DNA of 32,836 nucleotides, taken from Allorhizocola rhizosphaerae (lineage in GTDB: Bacteria; Actinomycetota; Actinomycetes; Mycobacteriales; Micromonosporaceae). Shown here piece after piece: positions 1-7,555 of this stretch. How positions within the stretch are numbered: position 1 is the stretch's first letter; the number at the start of each line of letters is the position of its first letter. Below the pieces are notes generated by a model, which worked only from the letters and a program-made list of their open reading frames with translations, was not told where the DNA came from and did not search any database. The translations under genes and the position numbers were made by a program. The stretch lies in contig NZ_QJUG01000085.1 in assembly GCF_003426775.1 (NCBI RefSeq), positions 1-32,836 on the forward strand, written 5' to 3'.

Positions 1-339
1 GCCCAGCTCGCGCGCCCGGGCCAGGCACGCGCGCACCAGGGCCTCGCCCGCCCCGCGCCGCTGCGCCTCCGGCGCGACCGCGAGCATGCGGAACTCCGCC
101 TCGCCCGGCCGCGACACCTCGGCGTAGGAGCTGCCCGGCTGCACGAACAGCACCGCGCCGAGCACGGCCGAATCCGCTTCGCAGACCAGCAGGGTGCCCG
201 CGCCCGACCGGCCCGCGACATCGGACAGCACCGGCTCGTAAGGGTGCTCGGGATGGGTCTGGCCGTCACCGCGGTAGGCGGCCACGGTAAGCGCCCCGAT
301 CGCGGCGTAGTCGGACTCCCGCGCCTGGCGAACGATCAT
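1..339 (-). CDS. GNAT-family N-acetyltransferase (3' part outside window)
   Basis: The reading frame opens with ATG at 339 and runs off the left edge after 113 residues. It begins MIVRQARESDYAAIGAL, the usual first strand and helix of a GNAT fold. Around residues 89-99 it has VAPEAQRRGAG, the acetyl-CoA pyrophosphate-binding motif A (V-x-P-x-x-Q/R-x-x-G-x-G/A). Proteins of this family move an acetyl group from acetyl-CoA to an amine; the substrate cannot be told from the sequence. The start overlaps the stop of the biotin carrier gene as ATGA, so the two are probably translationally coupled and co-transcribed. The C-terminal part is missing only because the window ends. Confidence 0.85.
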   Translation of the reverse strand, partial: MIVRQARESDYAAIGALTVAAYRGDGQTHPEHPYEPVLSDVAGRSGAGTLLVCEADSAVLGAVLFVQPGSSYAEVSRPGEAEFRMLAVAPEAQRRGAGEALVRACLARARELG

Positions 340-551
340 TCAATGACCGCGATGAGGTCGCCCTCTTGAACGACGTCACCCTCGTTGACCGCAAGCTGCT
401 TGAGCACGCCGTCGGACTCGGCGACGACCGGGATCTCCATCTTCATCGATTCCAGGATGACCAGCGTGTCGCCTTCTTCGATGTTGTCGCCCACTGCCGC
501 GACGACCTTCCAGACGTTCGCCACCATCTCGGCGCGGATCTCGTCGGCCAT
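336..551 (-). CDS. Biotin/lipoyl attachment domain carrier protein, 71 aa
   Basis: A single small biotinyl-domain protein with the biotinylation motif ESMKME; the acceptor lysine is residue 37. The protein is only the hammerhead domain, with no carboxylase modules, like the 7-kDa biotinylated protein found beside sigH/sigR in mycobacteria (TB7.3/Rv3221c type). I chose ATG 551 over a further upstream in-frame start at 599 because GAGAGG lies about eight bases ahead and the homology begins there. The gene lies downstream of sigR-rsrA on the same strand and overlaps the GNAT gene by four bases. It probably serves as a mobile carboxyl carrier or BCCP-like partner for an acyl-CoA carboxylase encoded elsewhere; its exact partner is not known from sequence. 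Confidence 0.9.
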   Translation of the reverse strand: MADEIRAEMVANVWKVVAAVGDNIEEGDTLVILESMKMEIPVVAESDGVLKQLAVNEGDVVQEGDLIAVIE

Positions 552-742
552 TGCCGATCCTCTCTCGTTGGGTCCATGGCACCGCCTGTATCCAATCACG
601 GCGGCACTCGCGCGTGGACCCTAACCTCGCTCGCGGACTACACGAGTGCGCCGACGCCGCAGGACAGCGGACCGAAGGCGGCGTCTGGGCTGGGCGACCC
701 TGGGGTAGGGCCCCAAGATCGGGAGGAAAGACGTCACCTTCT

Positions 743-781
743 CGGGCGGTCCGCCCGCGACTTGCTTTAGCAGGAGCAAGT
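743..781 (-). terminator. Two adjacent hairpins between rsrA and the biotin carrier gene
   Basis: Just after the rsrA stop (783) there is an inverted repeat ACTTGCT / AGCAAGT at 775-781 and 760-766 with an eight-base loop. It is followed on the minus strand by the near-perfect palindrome CGGGCGG-CCGCCCG at 743-757. No U-tract follows, so this may be a weak terminator or an mRNA-processing structure that lowers read-through from sigR-rsrA into the carrier gene. The rest of the 231-base gap (552-782) shows no gene. Confidence 0.4.
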
Positions 782-782
782 A

Positions 783-1076
783 TTACAGCTCGCGGCTGGA
801 CACTTCGTGGTCGGGGACGAGCTCGGTCAGCTTGGCGCGCAGCCGGGCCCGCAGCTCGGCGGGCGCCCGCTCCTGGCCGCAGCAGCGCGCGACCAGCGCC
901 TTGACCTCCTGCTCGATGCCGTATTCGCGAAGGCAGGGGGAACACTCGTCGAGGTGCTGACTGATGACGCGCCGCCGGTCGTTGGAACACTCGAGATCCA
1001 GATAGAGATAGACCTCGGTGAGGACCTCGCGGCAGTCGACCTCGTCGTGCGATTCCTCGTGTGGTGCGTTGGTCAT
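783..1076 (-). CDS. rsrA: RsrA-like zinc-binding redox anti-sigma factor
   Basis: A 97-residue ZAS-family anti-sigma factor. It holds the zinc ligands in the expected order: C15, H41, C45 and C48, the last three forming the H-x3-C-x2-C signature (HLDECSPC). The 26-residue C15-to-H41 distance matches Streptomyces RsrA (C11 to H37), and the CC pair near residues 65-66 is also typical. In this family disulfide formation under thiol-oxidative stress expels zinc and frees SigR, so the protein acts as a cytoplasmic redox switch. Its ATG overlaps the sigR stop as ATGA, so sigma and anti-sigma are translationally coupled at matched levels. Confidence 0.95.
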   Translation of the reverse strand: MTNAPHEESHDEVDCREVLTEVYLYLDLECSNDRRRVISQHLDECSPCLREYGIEQEVKALVARCCGQERAPAELRARLRAKLTELVPDHEVSSREL

Positions 1077-1651
1077 GCCGCGGCCTCCCGGGTCAGGCCA
1101 TGCTCGATGGCGTAACGCTCAAGGGCCTTGCGCAGATTGCGACGACCGCGGTGCAGGCGGGACATGACCGTGCCGATGGGCGTGCCCATGATGTCCGCAA
1201 CCTCCTTGTACGAGAAACCCTCCACGTCGGCCAGATAGACCGCGAGCCGGAATTCCTCGGGCAATGATTGCAAAGCTTCCTTCACATCGCTGTCCGGCAA
1301 CCGGTCCAGCGCCTCCATCTCGGCCGACTTCAGGCCCGATGACGTGTGCGACTCCGCCTCGGCGAGCTGCCAGTCGGTGATCTCCTCGGTCGGGGCCTGC
1401 ACCGGCTGGCGCTGCTTCTTGCGATAGGAGTTGATGAACGTGTTGGTGAGGATGCGGTAGAGCCAGGCCTTGAGGTTGGTGCCCTCCTCAAACTGGTGGA
1501 ACGCGGCGAACGCCTTGAGGAACGTCTCCTGGACCAGATCCTCGGCGTCGGCCGGGTTGCGCGTCATCCGCAGGGCCGCCGCGTAGAGCTGATCGACGAA
1601 CGGCATGGCATCGCGCTCGAACCGCGAGCGCCGCTCGTTGGCCTGCTCCAT
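1073..1651 (-). CDS. sigR: ECF sigma factor SigR (thiol-oxidative stress), with a possible longer sigma-R' form
   Basis: From ATG 1651 the protein has 192 residues. Region 2 includes [14 protein letters not shown] and [14 protein letters not shown]; region 4 includes the helix-turn-helix [20 protein letters not shown]. It directs transcription of thioredoxin and thiol-homeostasis genes when RsrA is oxidised. The frame is open upstream: an in-frame ATG at 1798 adds 49 residues and another at 1867 adds 72. In Streptomyces coelicolor an N-terminally extended, unstable sigma-R' (about 55 extra residues) is made from the stress-induced SigR-dependent promoter. Here a matching promoter sits at 1808-1833, just before ATG 1798, so the same two-isoform arrangement is likely. 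The short start has GGGTGA five to six bases ahead. Confidence 0.93.
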   Translation of the reverse strand: MEQANERRSRFERDAMPFVDQLYAAALRMTRNPADAEDLVQETFLKAFAAFHQFEEGTNLKAWLYRILTNTFINSYRKKQRQPVQAPTEEITDWQLAEAESHTSSGLKSAEMEALDRLPDSDVKEALQSLPEEFRLAVYLADVEGFSYKEVADIMGTPIGTVMSRLHRGRRNLRKALERYAIEHGLTREAAA

Positions 1652-1807
1652 GTTTGTCACCCGCTTGACCGCCTTCCGCTCAGAAGAGGGTAGCGGTTTG
1701 ACGGCCACGCCCAGAGCGGGGAGGTCCGTCGTGGGTGGGACCGCGGGCCAATCGGGGGCATTGAGCAGCTGTTCGACGCGGGAGCGGGTGCGCACCATGT
1801 GCCGTGC

Positions 1808-1833
1808 AACATCCTTTTTCCCGATGACATTCC
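1808..1833 (-). promoter_or_regulatory. SigR-dependent promoter (GGAAT-N18-GTT), autoregulation of sigR
   Basis: Read on the minus strand, GGAAT at 1833-1829 is followed after exactly 18 bases by GTT at 1810-1808. This is the published Streptomyces SigR consensus GGAAT-N18-GTT with no mismatch. Transcription would start near 1800-1802, a few bases before the in-frame ATG at 1798, so the transcript would be nearly leaderless for the extended isoform. Positive autoregulation of sigR from such a promoter is known in S. coelicolor. Confidence 0.8.
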
Positions 1834-1845
1834 GGCCGGTACCGC

Positions 1846-2436
1846 TTACGTGTGTTTGCTCACCCAAGTCTTCACCGACTCGGCCAGCGTGGCCAAGTCT
1901 TTGCGCAGGTCATGCCGGGCGCCCGGGATGACGACCAGCTCGATGCCGGGCCCCGGCTCGGGCACGCCGAACGGGTCGGCGTCCCCGTTGATCACCAGCG
2001 CGGGCACGCCGCACTCGCGCAGCTCGTCGTCGCGTGACTTCTCCGGCTTGCCCGGCGGGTGCAGCGGGAAGGCGAGCGCGATCACGCCCACCGCCCCGCT
2101 GGCCGCAGCCGTGCGGCAGGCCACCCGGGCCCCGCTGGACCGCCCGCCCACGATGAGCTTCCCGTGCTTGGGCAGTTGCGCCATGACCGCGAGCCACGCC
2201 TCGTCGAGCGCCGGCGCCGGGGCGGGCGAGCGCTTGCCCGCGACCCGGTAGGGCTGGGTCACGAGCGCCACCGCCGCGCCCGCCTTGAGCGCGGCATCAC
2301 GCGCGGCCACGATGTCGGGCGCATCGACGTCACCGCCCGCTCCGTGCCCGAGCACGACCAAGCACCGGGCCTTTTTCCGGCCCGGTGGCTTGAACATCTC
2401 GACTCGCGCGTCCCCGCGCGGGGTTTCCACAAGCAC
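1846..2436 (-). CDS. Alpha/beta hydrolase (dienelactone-hydrolase / KANL3-like)
   Basis: A soluble protein of about 196 residues with an alpha/beta-hydrolase core. It has [10 protein letters not shown] (oxyanion strand-turn), the nucleophile elbow GRSSGAR, an acidic residue in NGDADPFG and the catalytic histidine in PGARHDL, in the correct order for a Ser-Asp-His triad. It resembles the short hydrolases beside sigH/sigR in other actinobacteria; the natural ester or thioester substrate is unknown. Starts: GTG 2436 is only two bases after AGGAG, while GTG 2430 has the better eight-base spacing, so the real protein may begin two codons later. It lies about ten bases behind the WhiB gene, suggesting one operon. 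Its stop is only 13 bases before the sigR promoter. Confidence 0.85.
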   Translation of the reverse strand: MLVETPRGDARVEMFKPPGRKKARCLVVLGHGAGGDVDAPDIVAARDAALKAGAAVALVTQPYRVAGKRSPAPAPALDEAWLAVMAQLPKHGKLIVGGRSSGARVACRTAAASGAVGVIALAFPLHPPGKPEKSRDDELRECGVPALVINGDADPFGVPEPGPGIELVVIPGARHDLRKDLATLAESVKTWVSKHT

Positions 2437-2445
2437 GACTCCTGT

Positions 2446-2916
2446 TTAACAGGCGACCGTGCGGGCGGCCTCTCTTTTGAGCAACGGCATGTCGGACGGA
2501 CCCTCGTATCGTGCGTTGACGGGCCGGCGCGGGGCCGGGATCAGCTCACCGGCCGACACGATGACGTCGCCGCCGTCGTCCGGATGGTGCGGTTCTTCCG
2601 GCTGGACCGGAGTGCGCCAGGCGACGAGCATCGCGCGCCGTTCGCGCGCGGTGGTGCCGCCCCAGACGCCGTGGCAGTCGCCGACGCTGAGCGCCCAGGC
2701 GAGGCAGGCGCCCGCGACCGGGCAGCGCTCGCACAGGTCGACCGCGTCGTCGACGGGCGCCATGGGTACCGGAAAGAAAGTCTCGGGATCAACGGTCTGG
2801 CACACGCCCCTGGTGCGCCACGCGTTGTCGTGTCTGTCCGTAACCGCGCGAATCAAGCGAGGATCGCGTCTGGCCGCGGCCACTTCCTGTGGGCGTGGTA
2901 CTCGCGCCCGTGTCAT
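2446..2916 (-). CDS. WhiB-family iron-sulfur transcriptional regulator
   Basis: A 156-residue WhiB-like protein. The four cluster ligands are C39, C62, C65 and C71 in the family pattern C-Xn-C-X2-C-X5-C (LCERCPVAGAC), followed by the G-V/I-W-G-G turn (GVWGGTT) at about residues 83-89. An extra cysteine, C81, lies between them, and the last residue is also cysteine. The C-terminal 60 residues are longer and more acidic than in WhiB1 or WblE. ATG 2916 is chosen over upstream starts because GGGGGAGG stands seven bases before it. Such proteins bind [4Fe-4S] clusters and usually act with the main sigma factor. Neighbouring SigR suggests a redox role, but the subfamily is not assigned. It is divergent from aroA. 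Confidence 0.92.
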   Translation of the reverse strand: MTRARVPRPQEVAAARRDPRLIRAVTDRHDNAWRTRGVCQTVDPETFFPVPMAPVDDAVDLCERCPVAGACLAWALSVGDCHGVWGGTTARERRAMLVAWRTPVQPEEPHHPDDGGDVIVSAGELIPAPRRPVNARYEGPSDMPLLKREAARTVAC

Positions 2917-3138
2917 TGCCCCACCTCCCCCGTGGAGTCGACGGTGGTCACTCCTTGTAATCCCGCCGACGTTGTTGCTTACCGCATCATGAGCGATTGA
3001 TACAAGGGGTTCACGCAAAATTGGCCTCTCAAACCGTCACGTAAACCCCATAACTCACCGCACCATCGAATGTGACGAATGCGTTCGTGGCACGCCACCC
3101 GCACATGCTGGCCAGATCGCGACTGGCAAACTGATGTC

Positions 3139-4413
3139 GTGAACAAGAAGCCGGCGCCCTGGACCGCTCCGACTGCCCCCCTGCCCGTGCAGACCAGCAT
3201 CCGCCTGCCCGGATCGAAGTCGATGACCGCGCGAGCACTGGTGCTCTCGGCGATCTCGGTCGGCTCGTCCACCGTGCACGCTCCGCTGCGCGCCCGTGAC
3301 ACCGAGCTGATGGCGGCGGGCCTGCGCGCGCTCGGCTGCAGCGTGTCCACTGTGGACGACCAGCGATGGGAGGTCCGGCCGCGCCCGCTGCACGGGCCGG
3401 CGCACATCGACTGCGGGCTGGCCGGCACCATCATGCGCTTCCTTCCCCCGCTCGCCGCGCTCGCCAACGGAGACGTCACGTTCGACGGGGATCCCTACGC
3501 CCGCAAGCGCCCGCAAGGGCCGCTGCTGCAAGCGCTGCGCGAGCTGGGGGCCGACATCGAGGGCGACAGCCTGCCCCTGACCGTGCACGGCTCCGGCCGG
3601 CTGCGCGGCGGCGAGGTAACCATCGACGCGTCGGCGTCCAGCCAGTTCGTGTCCGGCCTGCTGCTCGCCGCGCCCGACTACGACAACGGGGTCATCGTGC
3701 GGCACGTCGGCCCACCCGTGCCCAACGCGCCACACCTGCGCATGACCGTGCAGATGCTGCGCGCCGCCGGTGCCGCGGTCGACGACAGCACACCCAATGT
3801 CTGGCAGGTCGCGCCGGGGCGGATGACCGGTCGGGCCTGGCAGATCGAGCCCGACCTGTCCGGCGCGGCCCCGTTCTTCGCCGCCGCGCTGGTCACCGGC
3901 GGCCGGGTGACGCTGCGCGGGTGGCCGCGCACCAGCGTGCAGCCGGTGGACCGGGTGCGCCAGCTGTTCGCCGCGCTGGGTGGGCAGCTGAGCCTCGGCG
4001 AATCCGGGCTCACCGTCACCGGTACCGGCAAAATTCATGGCGTGGATGTCTCCCTCGCCGATGTGGCAGAGCTGACCCCGGTGGTCGCGGCCCTCGCGAC
4101 GCTCGCGGACGGCCCGTCGCACCTGCGCGGGGTCGGGCACATCCGGCATCACGAAACCGACCGGCTGTCGGCGCTCGCGTCGCAGCTGTCCGCGCTCGGG
4201 GCCGATGTGAGCGAGACGCCCGACGGCCTGGCGATCACGCCGAAGCCCATGACCGGAGGGACCTTCTCCAGCTTCGACGACCACCGCATGGCGCATGCCG
4301 CCGCGGTGATCGGGCTGCGCGTCCCGGGCATCGAGCTCGACGACGTCTCGTGCACCGCCAAGACCTTGCCGGCGTTCCCGCGGCTGTGGGCGGAGATGAC
4401 GCAGACTGCATGA
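3139..4413 (+). CDS. aroA: 3-phosphoshikimate 1-carboxyvinyltransferase (EPSP synthase)
   Basis: The sixth step of the shikimate pathway: shikimate-3-phosphate plus phosphoenolpyruvate gives EPSP. Visible EPSPS landmarks are the LPGSKSMTARAL N-terminal motif, GLAGTIMRFLPP (actinobacterial form of the GNAGT loop that binds phosphoenolpyruvate), SASSQFVSGLLL (shikimate-phosphate binding), HETDRLSAL, and FDDHRMAHAAA near the C terminus. From GTG 3139 the length is 424 residues, normal for the family. The frame is open to 3079, but the upstream residues do not look like EPSPS and there is no clear ribosome site for either. The TGA stop overlaps the rsgA ATG (ATGA), so it is the first gene of an aroA-rsgA-sigma-hisN operon. 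Confidence 0.96.
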   Translation: MNKKPAPWTAPTAPLPVQTSIRLPGSKSMTARALVLSAISVGSSTVHAPLRARDTELMAAGLRALGCSVSTVDDQRWEVRPRPLHGPAHIDCGLAGTIMRFLPPLAALANGDVTFDGDPYARKRPQGPLLQALRELGADIEGDSLPLTVHGSGRLRGGEVTIDASASSQFVSGLLLAAPDYDNGVIVRHVGPPVPNAPHLRMTVQMLRAAGAAVDDSTPNVWQVAPGRMTGRAWQIEPDLSGAAPFFAAALVTGGRVTLRGWPRTSVQPVDRVRQLFAALGGQLSLGESGLTVTGTGKIHGVDVSLADVAELTPVVAALATLADGPSHLRGVGHIRHHETDRLSALASQLSALGADVSETPDGLAITPKPMTGGTFSSFDDHRMAHAAAVIGLRVPGIELDDVSCTAKTLPAFPRLWAEMTQTA

Positions 4414-5396
4414 GCCGCAAGCGGGAGTACGACGAGGACGACGTGCGGGTCCGCCCCACGCGCTTCTCGCGTCCCCGCACCCGCATCCGGCCCAAGCATT
4501 CCGAAGCCATCGACGGATTCGTCACGGCGGTCGATCGTGGTCGATACACGGTGTCGCTGGACGGCCACGAGATCACCGCGATGCGTGCCCGCGAGCTGGG
4601 CCGCAAGTCGGTGGTGGTCGGCGACGAGGTCGCGCTCGTGGGCGATGTCTCGGGCGCGCCGGGCAGCCTGGCCCGGATCGTGCGGATCAACGAGCGCCGG
4701 TCGGTGCTGACGCGCACGGCGGACGACGACGACACGACCCCCGAGGGCCGGCTTGAGCGGGTGGTCGTGGCCAACGCCGACCAGATGGTGATCGTTAGCG
4801 CGCTGGCCGATCCGCCGCCCCGGACGGGGTTCATCGACCGGTGCCTGGTCGCCGCGTATGCCGCCGACGTCGACCCGCTGCTGTGCCTCACGAAGGCCGA
4901 TCTCGGTTCGCCGGACTTCGTTTTGGACTATTACTCCACTTTGGACCTGCCGCACGTGCTGACCGCTCCGGCCGACAGTCTCGAAGCGCTGAAGGATGCC
5001 CTGCGCGGCAAGGTTTCCGTGTTCATAGGCCACTCCGGCGTCGGCAAGTCCACATTGGTCAATCGGCTGATCCCCAGCGCCGGGCGGGCGGTCGGGGTGG
5101 TCAGCGCGGTGGGCAAGGGACGGCACACGTCGACGAGCGTCGTCGCGCTGCGCCTGCCTTTCTCCAAGGGCTCGTGGATCATCGACACGCCGGGGATCAG
5201 AAGCTTCGGCCTGGCCCACGTCTCGGCCGACGACCTGCTGCACGGCTTCTCCGATCTGGTCGAGGGCACGGTCAACTGCCCGCCCCACTGCGAGCACCTC
5301 GGCGGGGATTGTGCCTTGGACGCATTTGTGACCGACCCGCGCCGGCTCGCCTCCTATCGACGATTGCTGCTGTCCCGTGCTGGAGAGGCGGAGTGA
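4410..5396 (+). CDS. rsgA: Ribosome small subunit-dependent GTPase A
   Basis: A 328-residue circularly permuted GTPase that assists late 30S subunit maturation. Order of parts: an N-terminal OB-fold (about 35-110), then G4 (LTKADL), G1/P-loop (GHSGVGKST) and G3 (DTPGIRS), which is the permuted order typical of RsgA/YjeQ. A C-terminal zinc site (CPPHCEHLGGDC) follows near residues 290-303. The N-terminus is rich in Arg, Lys and Asp, as in actinobacterial homologues. It starts inside the aroA stop codon and its TGA overlaps the GTG of the next gene. aroA-rsgA adjacency is conserved in actinobacteria. Confidence 0.96.
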   Translation: MSRKREYDEDDVRVRPTRFSRPRTRIRPKHSEAIDGFVTAVDRGRYTVSLDGHEITAMRARELGRKSVVVGDEVALVGDVSGAPGSLARIVRINERRSVLTRTADDDDTTPEGRLERVVVANADQMVIVSALADPPPRTGFIDRCLVAAYAADVDPLLCLTKADLGSPDFVLDYYSTLDLPHVLTAPADSLEALKDALRGKVSVFIGHSGVGKSTLVNRLIPSAGRAVGVVSAVGKGRHTSTSVVALRLPFSKGSWIIDTPGIRSFGLAHVSADDLLHGFSDLVEGTVNCPPHCEHLGGDCALDAFVTDPRRLASYRRLLLSRAGEAE

Positions 5397-6661
5397 GAGA
5401 ACTCGAGGACGTCTGGCGGGAGCACGCCGCATCGATGCGCGGGGCGCTGGTCAAGCGGCTGGGCGATCTCGACCGCGCCGAGGAGGCCCTGCAGGAGGCG
5501 GTCGCCCAGGCGCTGCGGCACTGGCCCGACGAGGGTGTGCCGGCCAACCCGGCGGGCTGGCTGGTGACCACCGCGTGGCGCAAGGCGGTCGATCAGCTGC
5601 GGCGTGAGGAGGTGGGGAAAACCAAAATCGCTTATACGGTACCGATTGGAGCCCCCGATTCCGACGATCTCCTCGCGCTGATCTTCGGTTGCTGCCACCC
5701 CAGCCTGCCCGAACAGGCCCGGATAGCGCTGACGCTGCGGGCCGTGTGCGGGTTGACGACCGAGGAGATCGCGGCGGCGTTCCTGGTGCCCGTGCCCACG
5801 ATGGCGCAGCGGCTCACCCGCGCCAAAAAACTGGTGCGCTCCCGCTTCGGCATCCCCGGTCCGGAGGAGTATGGCGCCCGGCTGGGTGCGGTACTCACGG
5901 TCATCTATCTGCTGTACAACGAGGGTTACCTGGCCAACAGCAGCACGACGGCGCAGCGGCGCGACCTCGCCACGCAGGCGCTCGCCCTGGCGCGCCAGCT
6001 GGAGCTGCTGATGCCCGGTGAACCCGAGGTGATCGGGCTGGGTGTGCTGCTGGACCTGTGCGAGGCACGTTCCTCGGGACGCTTTGACACGGCGGGAAAC
6101 CTTGTGCTGCTTGCCGACCAGGATCGGTCCACTTGGGACAGTGCGCTGATCAAGCGGGCGGTGCAGCGGCTGGACCGTGTGCTGCTGCGCAGAAAAGCTG
6201 AACTTCTGGGTCGCGGTCGTCTCGCCTCGGCCCCCAGCGGCGACGGCACTGCCGCCGGGTCCACGCGGCCTCCGCTGGCGACCGCCAGACCGGGGCCCTA
6301 TCAGATCCACGCGGCGATCGCGGCGCTGCACGCGACCGCACCGTCCTATGCGGACACCGACTGGCTGCAGATCCGCATGCTTTACATGGAGTTGCACCGC
6401 CACACCGGCAACCCGCTGGCGCTGCTGTCGGCGTCGGTGGCGACATGGCACGCGCGCGATGCCTCGGCCGGGCTCGCCGAGGTCTCCCGGTTGGCGGGCG
6501 AGCTTGACGGGTACCGGCTATATCATGCGACAAAGGCCCGCATGCTGCAGGAACTCGGACGGGAGGACGAGGCCCGGTCGGCTCTGGAGCGGGCCCTCAG
6601 CCTGACCGTGAATCCGGCCGAAAAGGCACTGCTCACCGACCGCCTTCTCGCGAGCGCGTGA
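5393..6661 (+). CDS. ECF42-type sigma factor with C-terminal TPR-like domain
   Basis: A 422-residue sigma factor. Region 2 includes EEALQEAVAQALRHWP and NPAGWLVTTAWRKAVDQLRR; region 4 is LTTEEIAAAFLVPVPTMAQR. A long helical C-terminal half (about residues 165-422) follows, with the conserved LTVIYLLYNEGY segment and tetratricopeptide-like repeats ending YHATKARMLQELGREDEA. This is the architecture and length of the ECF42 group (DUF6596), which has no classical anti-sigma factor; the C-terminal extension is thought to control activity. Such sigma factors usually neighbour YCII/DGPF-domain genes. Here none is present and the gene is embedded between rsgA and hisN with GTGA overlaps (rsgA stop at 5394-5396; hisN has a possible GTG at 6658). 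Confidence 0.9.
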   Translation: MRELEDVWREHAASMRGALVKRLGDLDRAEEALQEAVAQALRHWPDEGVPANPAGWLVTTAWRKAVDQLRREEVGKTKIAYTVPIGAPDSDDLLALIFGCCHPSLPEQARIALTLRAVCGLTTEEIAAAFLVPVPTMAQRLTRAKKLVRSRFGIPGPEEYGARLGAVLTVIYLLYNEGYLANSSTTAQRRDLATQALALARQLELLMPGEPEVIGLGVLLDLCEARSSGRFDTAGNLVLLADQDRSTWDSALIKRAVQRLDRVLLRRKAELLGRGRLASAPSGDGTAAGSTRPPLATARPGPYQIHAAIAALHATAPSYADTDWLQIRMLYMELHRHTGNPLALLSASVATWHARDASAGLAEVSRLAGELDGYRLYHATKARMLQELGREDEARSALERALSLTVNPAEKALLTDRLLASA

Positions 6662-6681
6662 GATCGGCTAGGTTGTCGCCC

Positions 6682-7485
6682 ATGGCACGCCTTGATGACG
6701 ATCTCGCGCTGGCACACGTGCTGGCGGACACCGCTGATGCGATCTCGATGCAGCGGTTCAAGGCGCTGGATCTCTACGTCGAGTCCAAGCCCGACCTGAC
6801 GCCGGTGTCCGACGCGGACACGGCGGTGGAGAAGGCGCTGCGTGCCACGCTTGCCCGCACCCGCCCGCGGGACGGTGTGCTCGGCGAGGAATTCGGGGTG
6901 ACCGGGGCCAACAGCAACCGGCAATGGGTCATCGACCCGATCGATGGGACAAAGAACTTCATCCGGGGGGTGCCGATCTGGGGCACGCTCATCTCGCTGA
7001 TGGAGGGTGACACGCCCGTGGTCGGGCTGGTGTCGGCGCCCGCGCTCGGACGGCGGTGGTGGGCGGCGCGTGGCGTGGGCGCATATGCCGGGCGGCACCA
7101 GGCCAACGCGATCCCGATCAAGGTCTCGGGCGTGCGGCGGCTCGCGGACGCGAGCTTCTGCTACTCCTCGCTGGACGGGTGGGAGCAGACGGGCCGGCTC
7201 GCGTCGGTCCTGGATCTGATGCGCAAGACGTGGCGAAGCCGCGCATACGGCGACTTCTACGGCTACATGCTGCTGGCCGAGGGCGCGGTCGACATCATGG
7301 TCGAGCCGGAGTTGATGGTGTGGGACATGGCCGCGCTCGTGCCGATCGTGACCGAGGCCGGGGGCACGTTCAGCGACCTGTCCGGGCGGCCCGGGGTGGG
7401 CGGGGGCTCCGCCGTCGCGACAAACGGGCAGCTACACGACGATGTGCTGGAGAGACTGACACCCTCCGGACTTCACGCCCTGTGA
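6682..7485 (+). CDS. hisN: Histidinol-phosphatase, inositol monophosphatase family
   Basis: A metal-dependent phosphatase of 267 residues from ATG 6682. Motifs of the IMPase fold: GEEFG (residues 68-72, metal ligand E69/E70), DPIDGT (85-90, metal and phosphate site) and WDMAAL with EAGG near residues 215-230. The sequence RFKALDLYVESKPDLTPVSDAD at the N-terminus (written here in part) is characteristic of the actinobacterial HisN clade rather than SuhB or CysQ, so the likely reaction is L-histidinol phosphate to L-histidinol. A GTG at 6658 overlapping the sigma factor stop (GTGA) is an alternative start that adds eight residues. It completes the conserved aroA-rsgA-hisN cluster. Confidence 0.9.
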   Translation: MARLDDDLALAHVLADTADAISMQRFKALDLYVESKPDLTPVSDADTAVEKALRATLARTRPRDGVLGEEFGVTGANSNRQWVIDPIDGTKNFIRGVPIWGTLISLMEGDTPVVGLVSAPALGRRWWAARGVGAYAGRHQANAIPIKVSGVRRLADASFCYSSLDGWEQTGRLASVLDLMRKTWRSRAYGDFYGYMLLAEGAVDIMVEPELMVWDMAALVPIVTEAGGTFSDLSGRPGVGGGSAVATNGQLHDDVLERLTPSGLHAL

Positions 7486-7532
7486 TCGCGGCCACCCACT
7501 TCAGTTACTCGGCTCCTACCATGGGCATGGTC

Positions 7533-7546
7533 GACCCCTAAGGGTC
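7533..7546. promoter_or_regulatory. Short inverted repeat before the DMT-like gene
   Basis: GACCC-CTAA-GGGTC forms a perfect five-base dyad ten bases ahead of the TTG/GTG start of the membrane protein. It could be an operator or part of the leader. No promoter hexamers are convincing nearby. Confidence 0.25.
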
Positions 7547-7555
7547 TAAGCTTCG

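Noticed and set aside
1651-1867. Start of SigR at ATG 1867 (72-residue extension)
   Set aside because: It lies upstream of the SigR promoter at 1808-1833 and overlaps the end of the hydrolase gene, so transcripts from that promoter could not encode it.
3366-4410. Long Arg/Ala-rich frames parallel or antisense to aroA and other genes
   Set aside because: Open frames of this composition are shadows of high-GC coding sequence with G/C third positions; the real genes occupy another frame.
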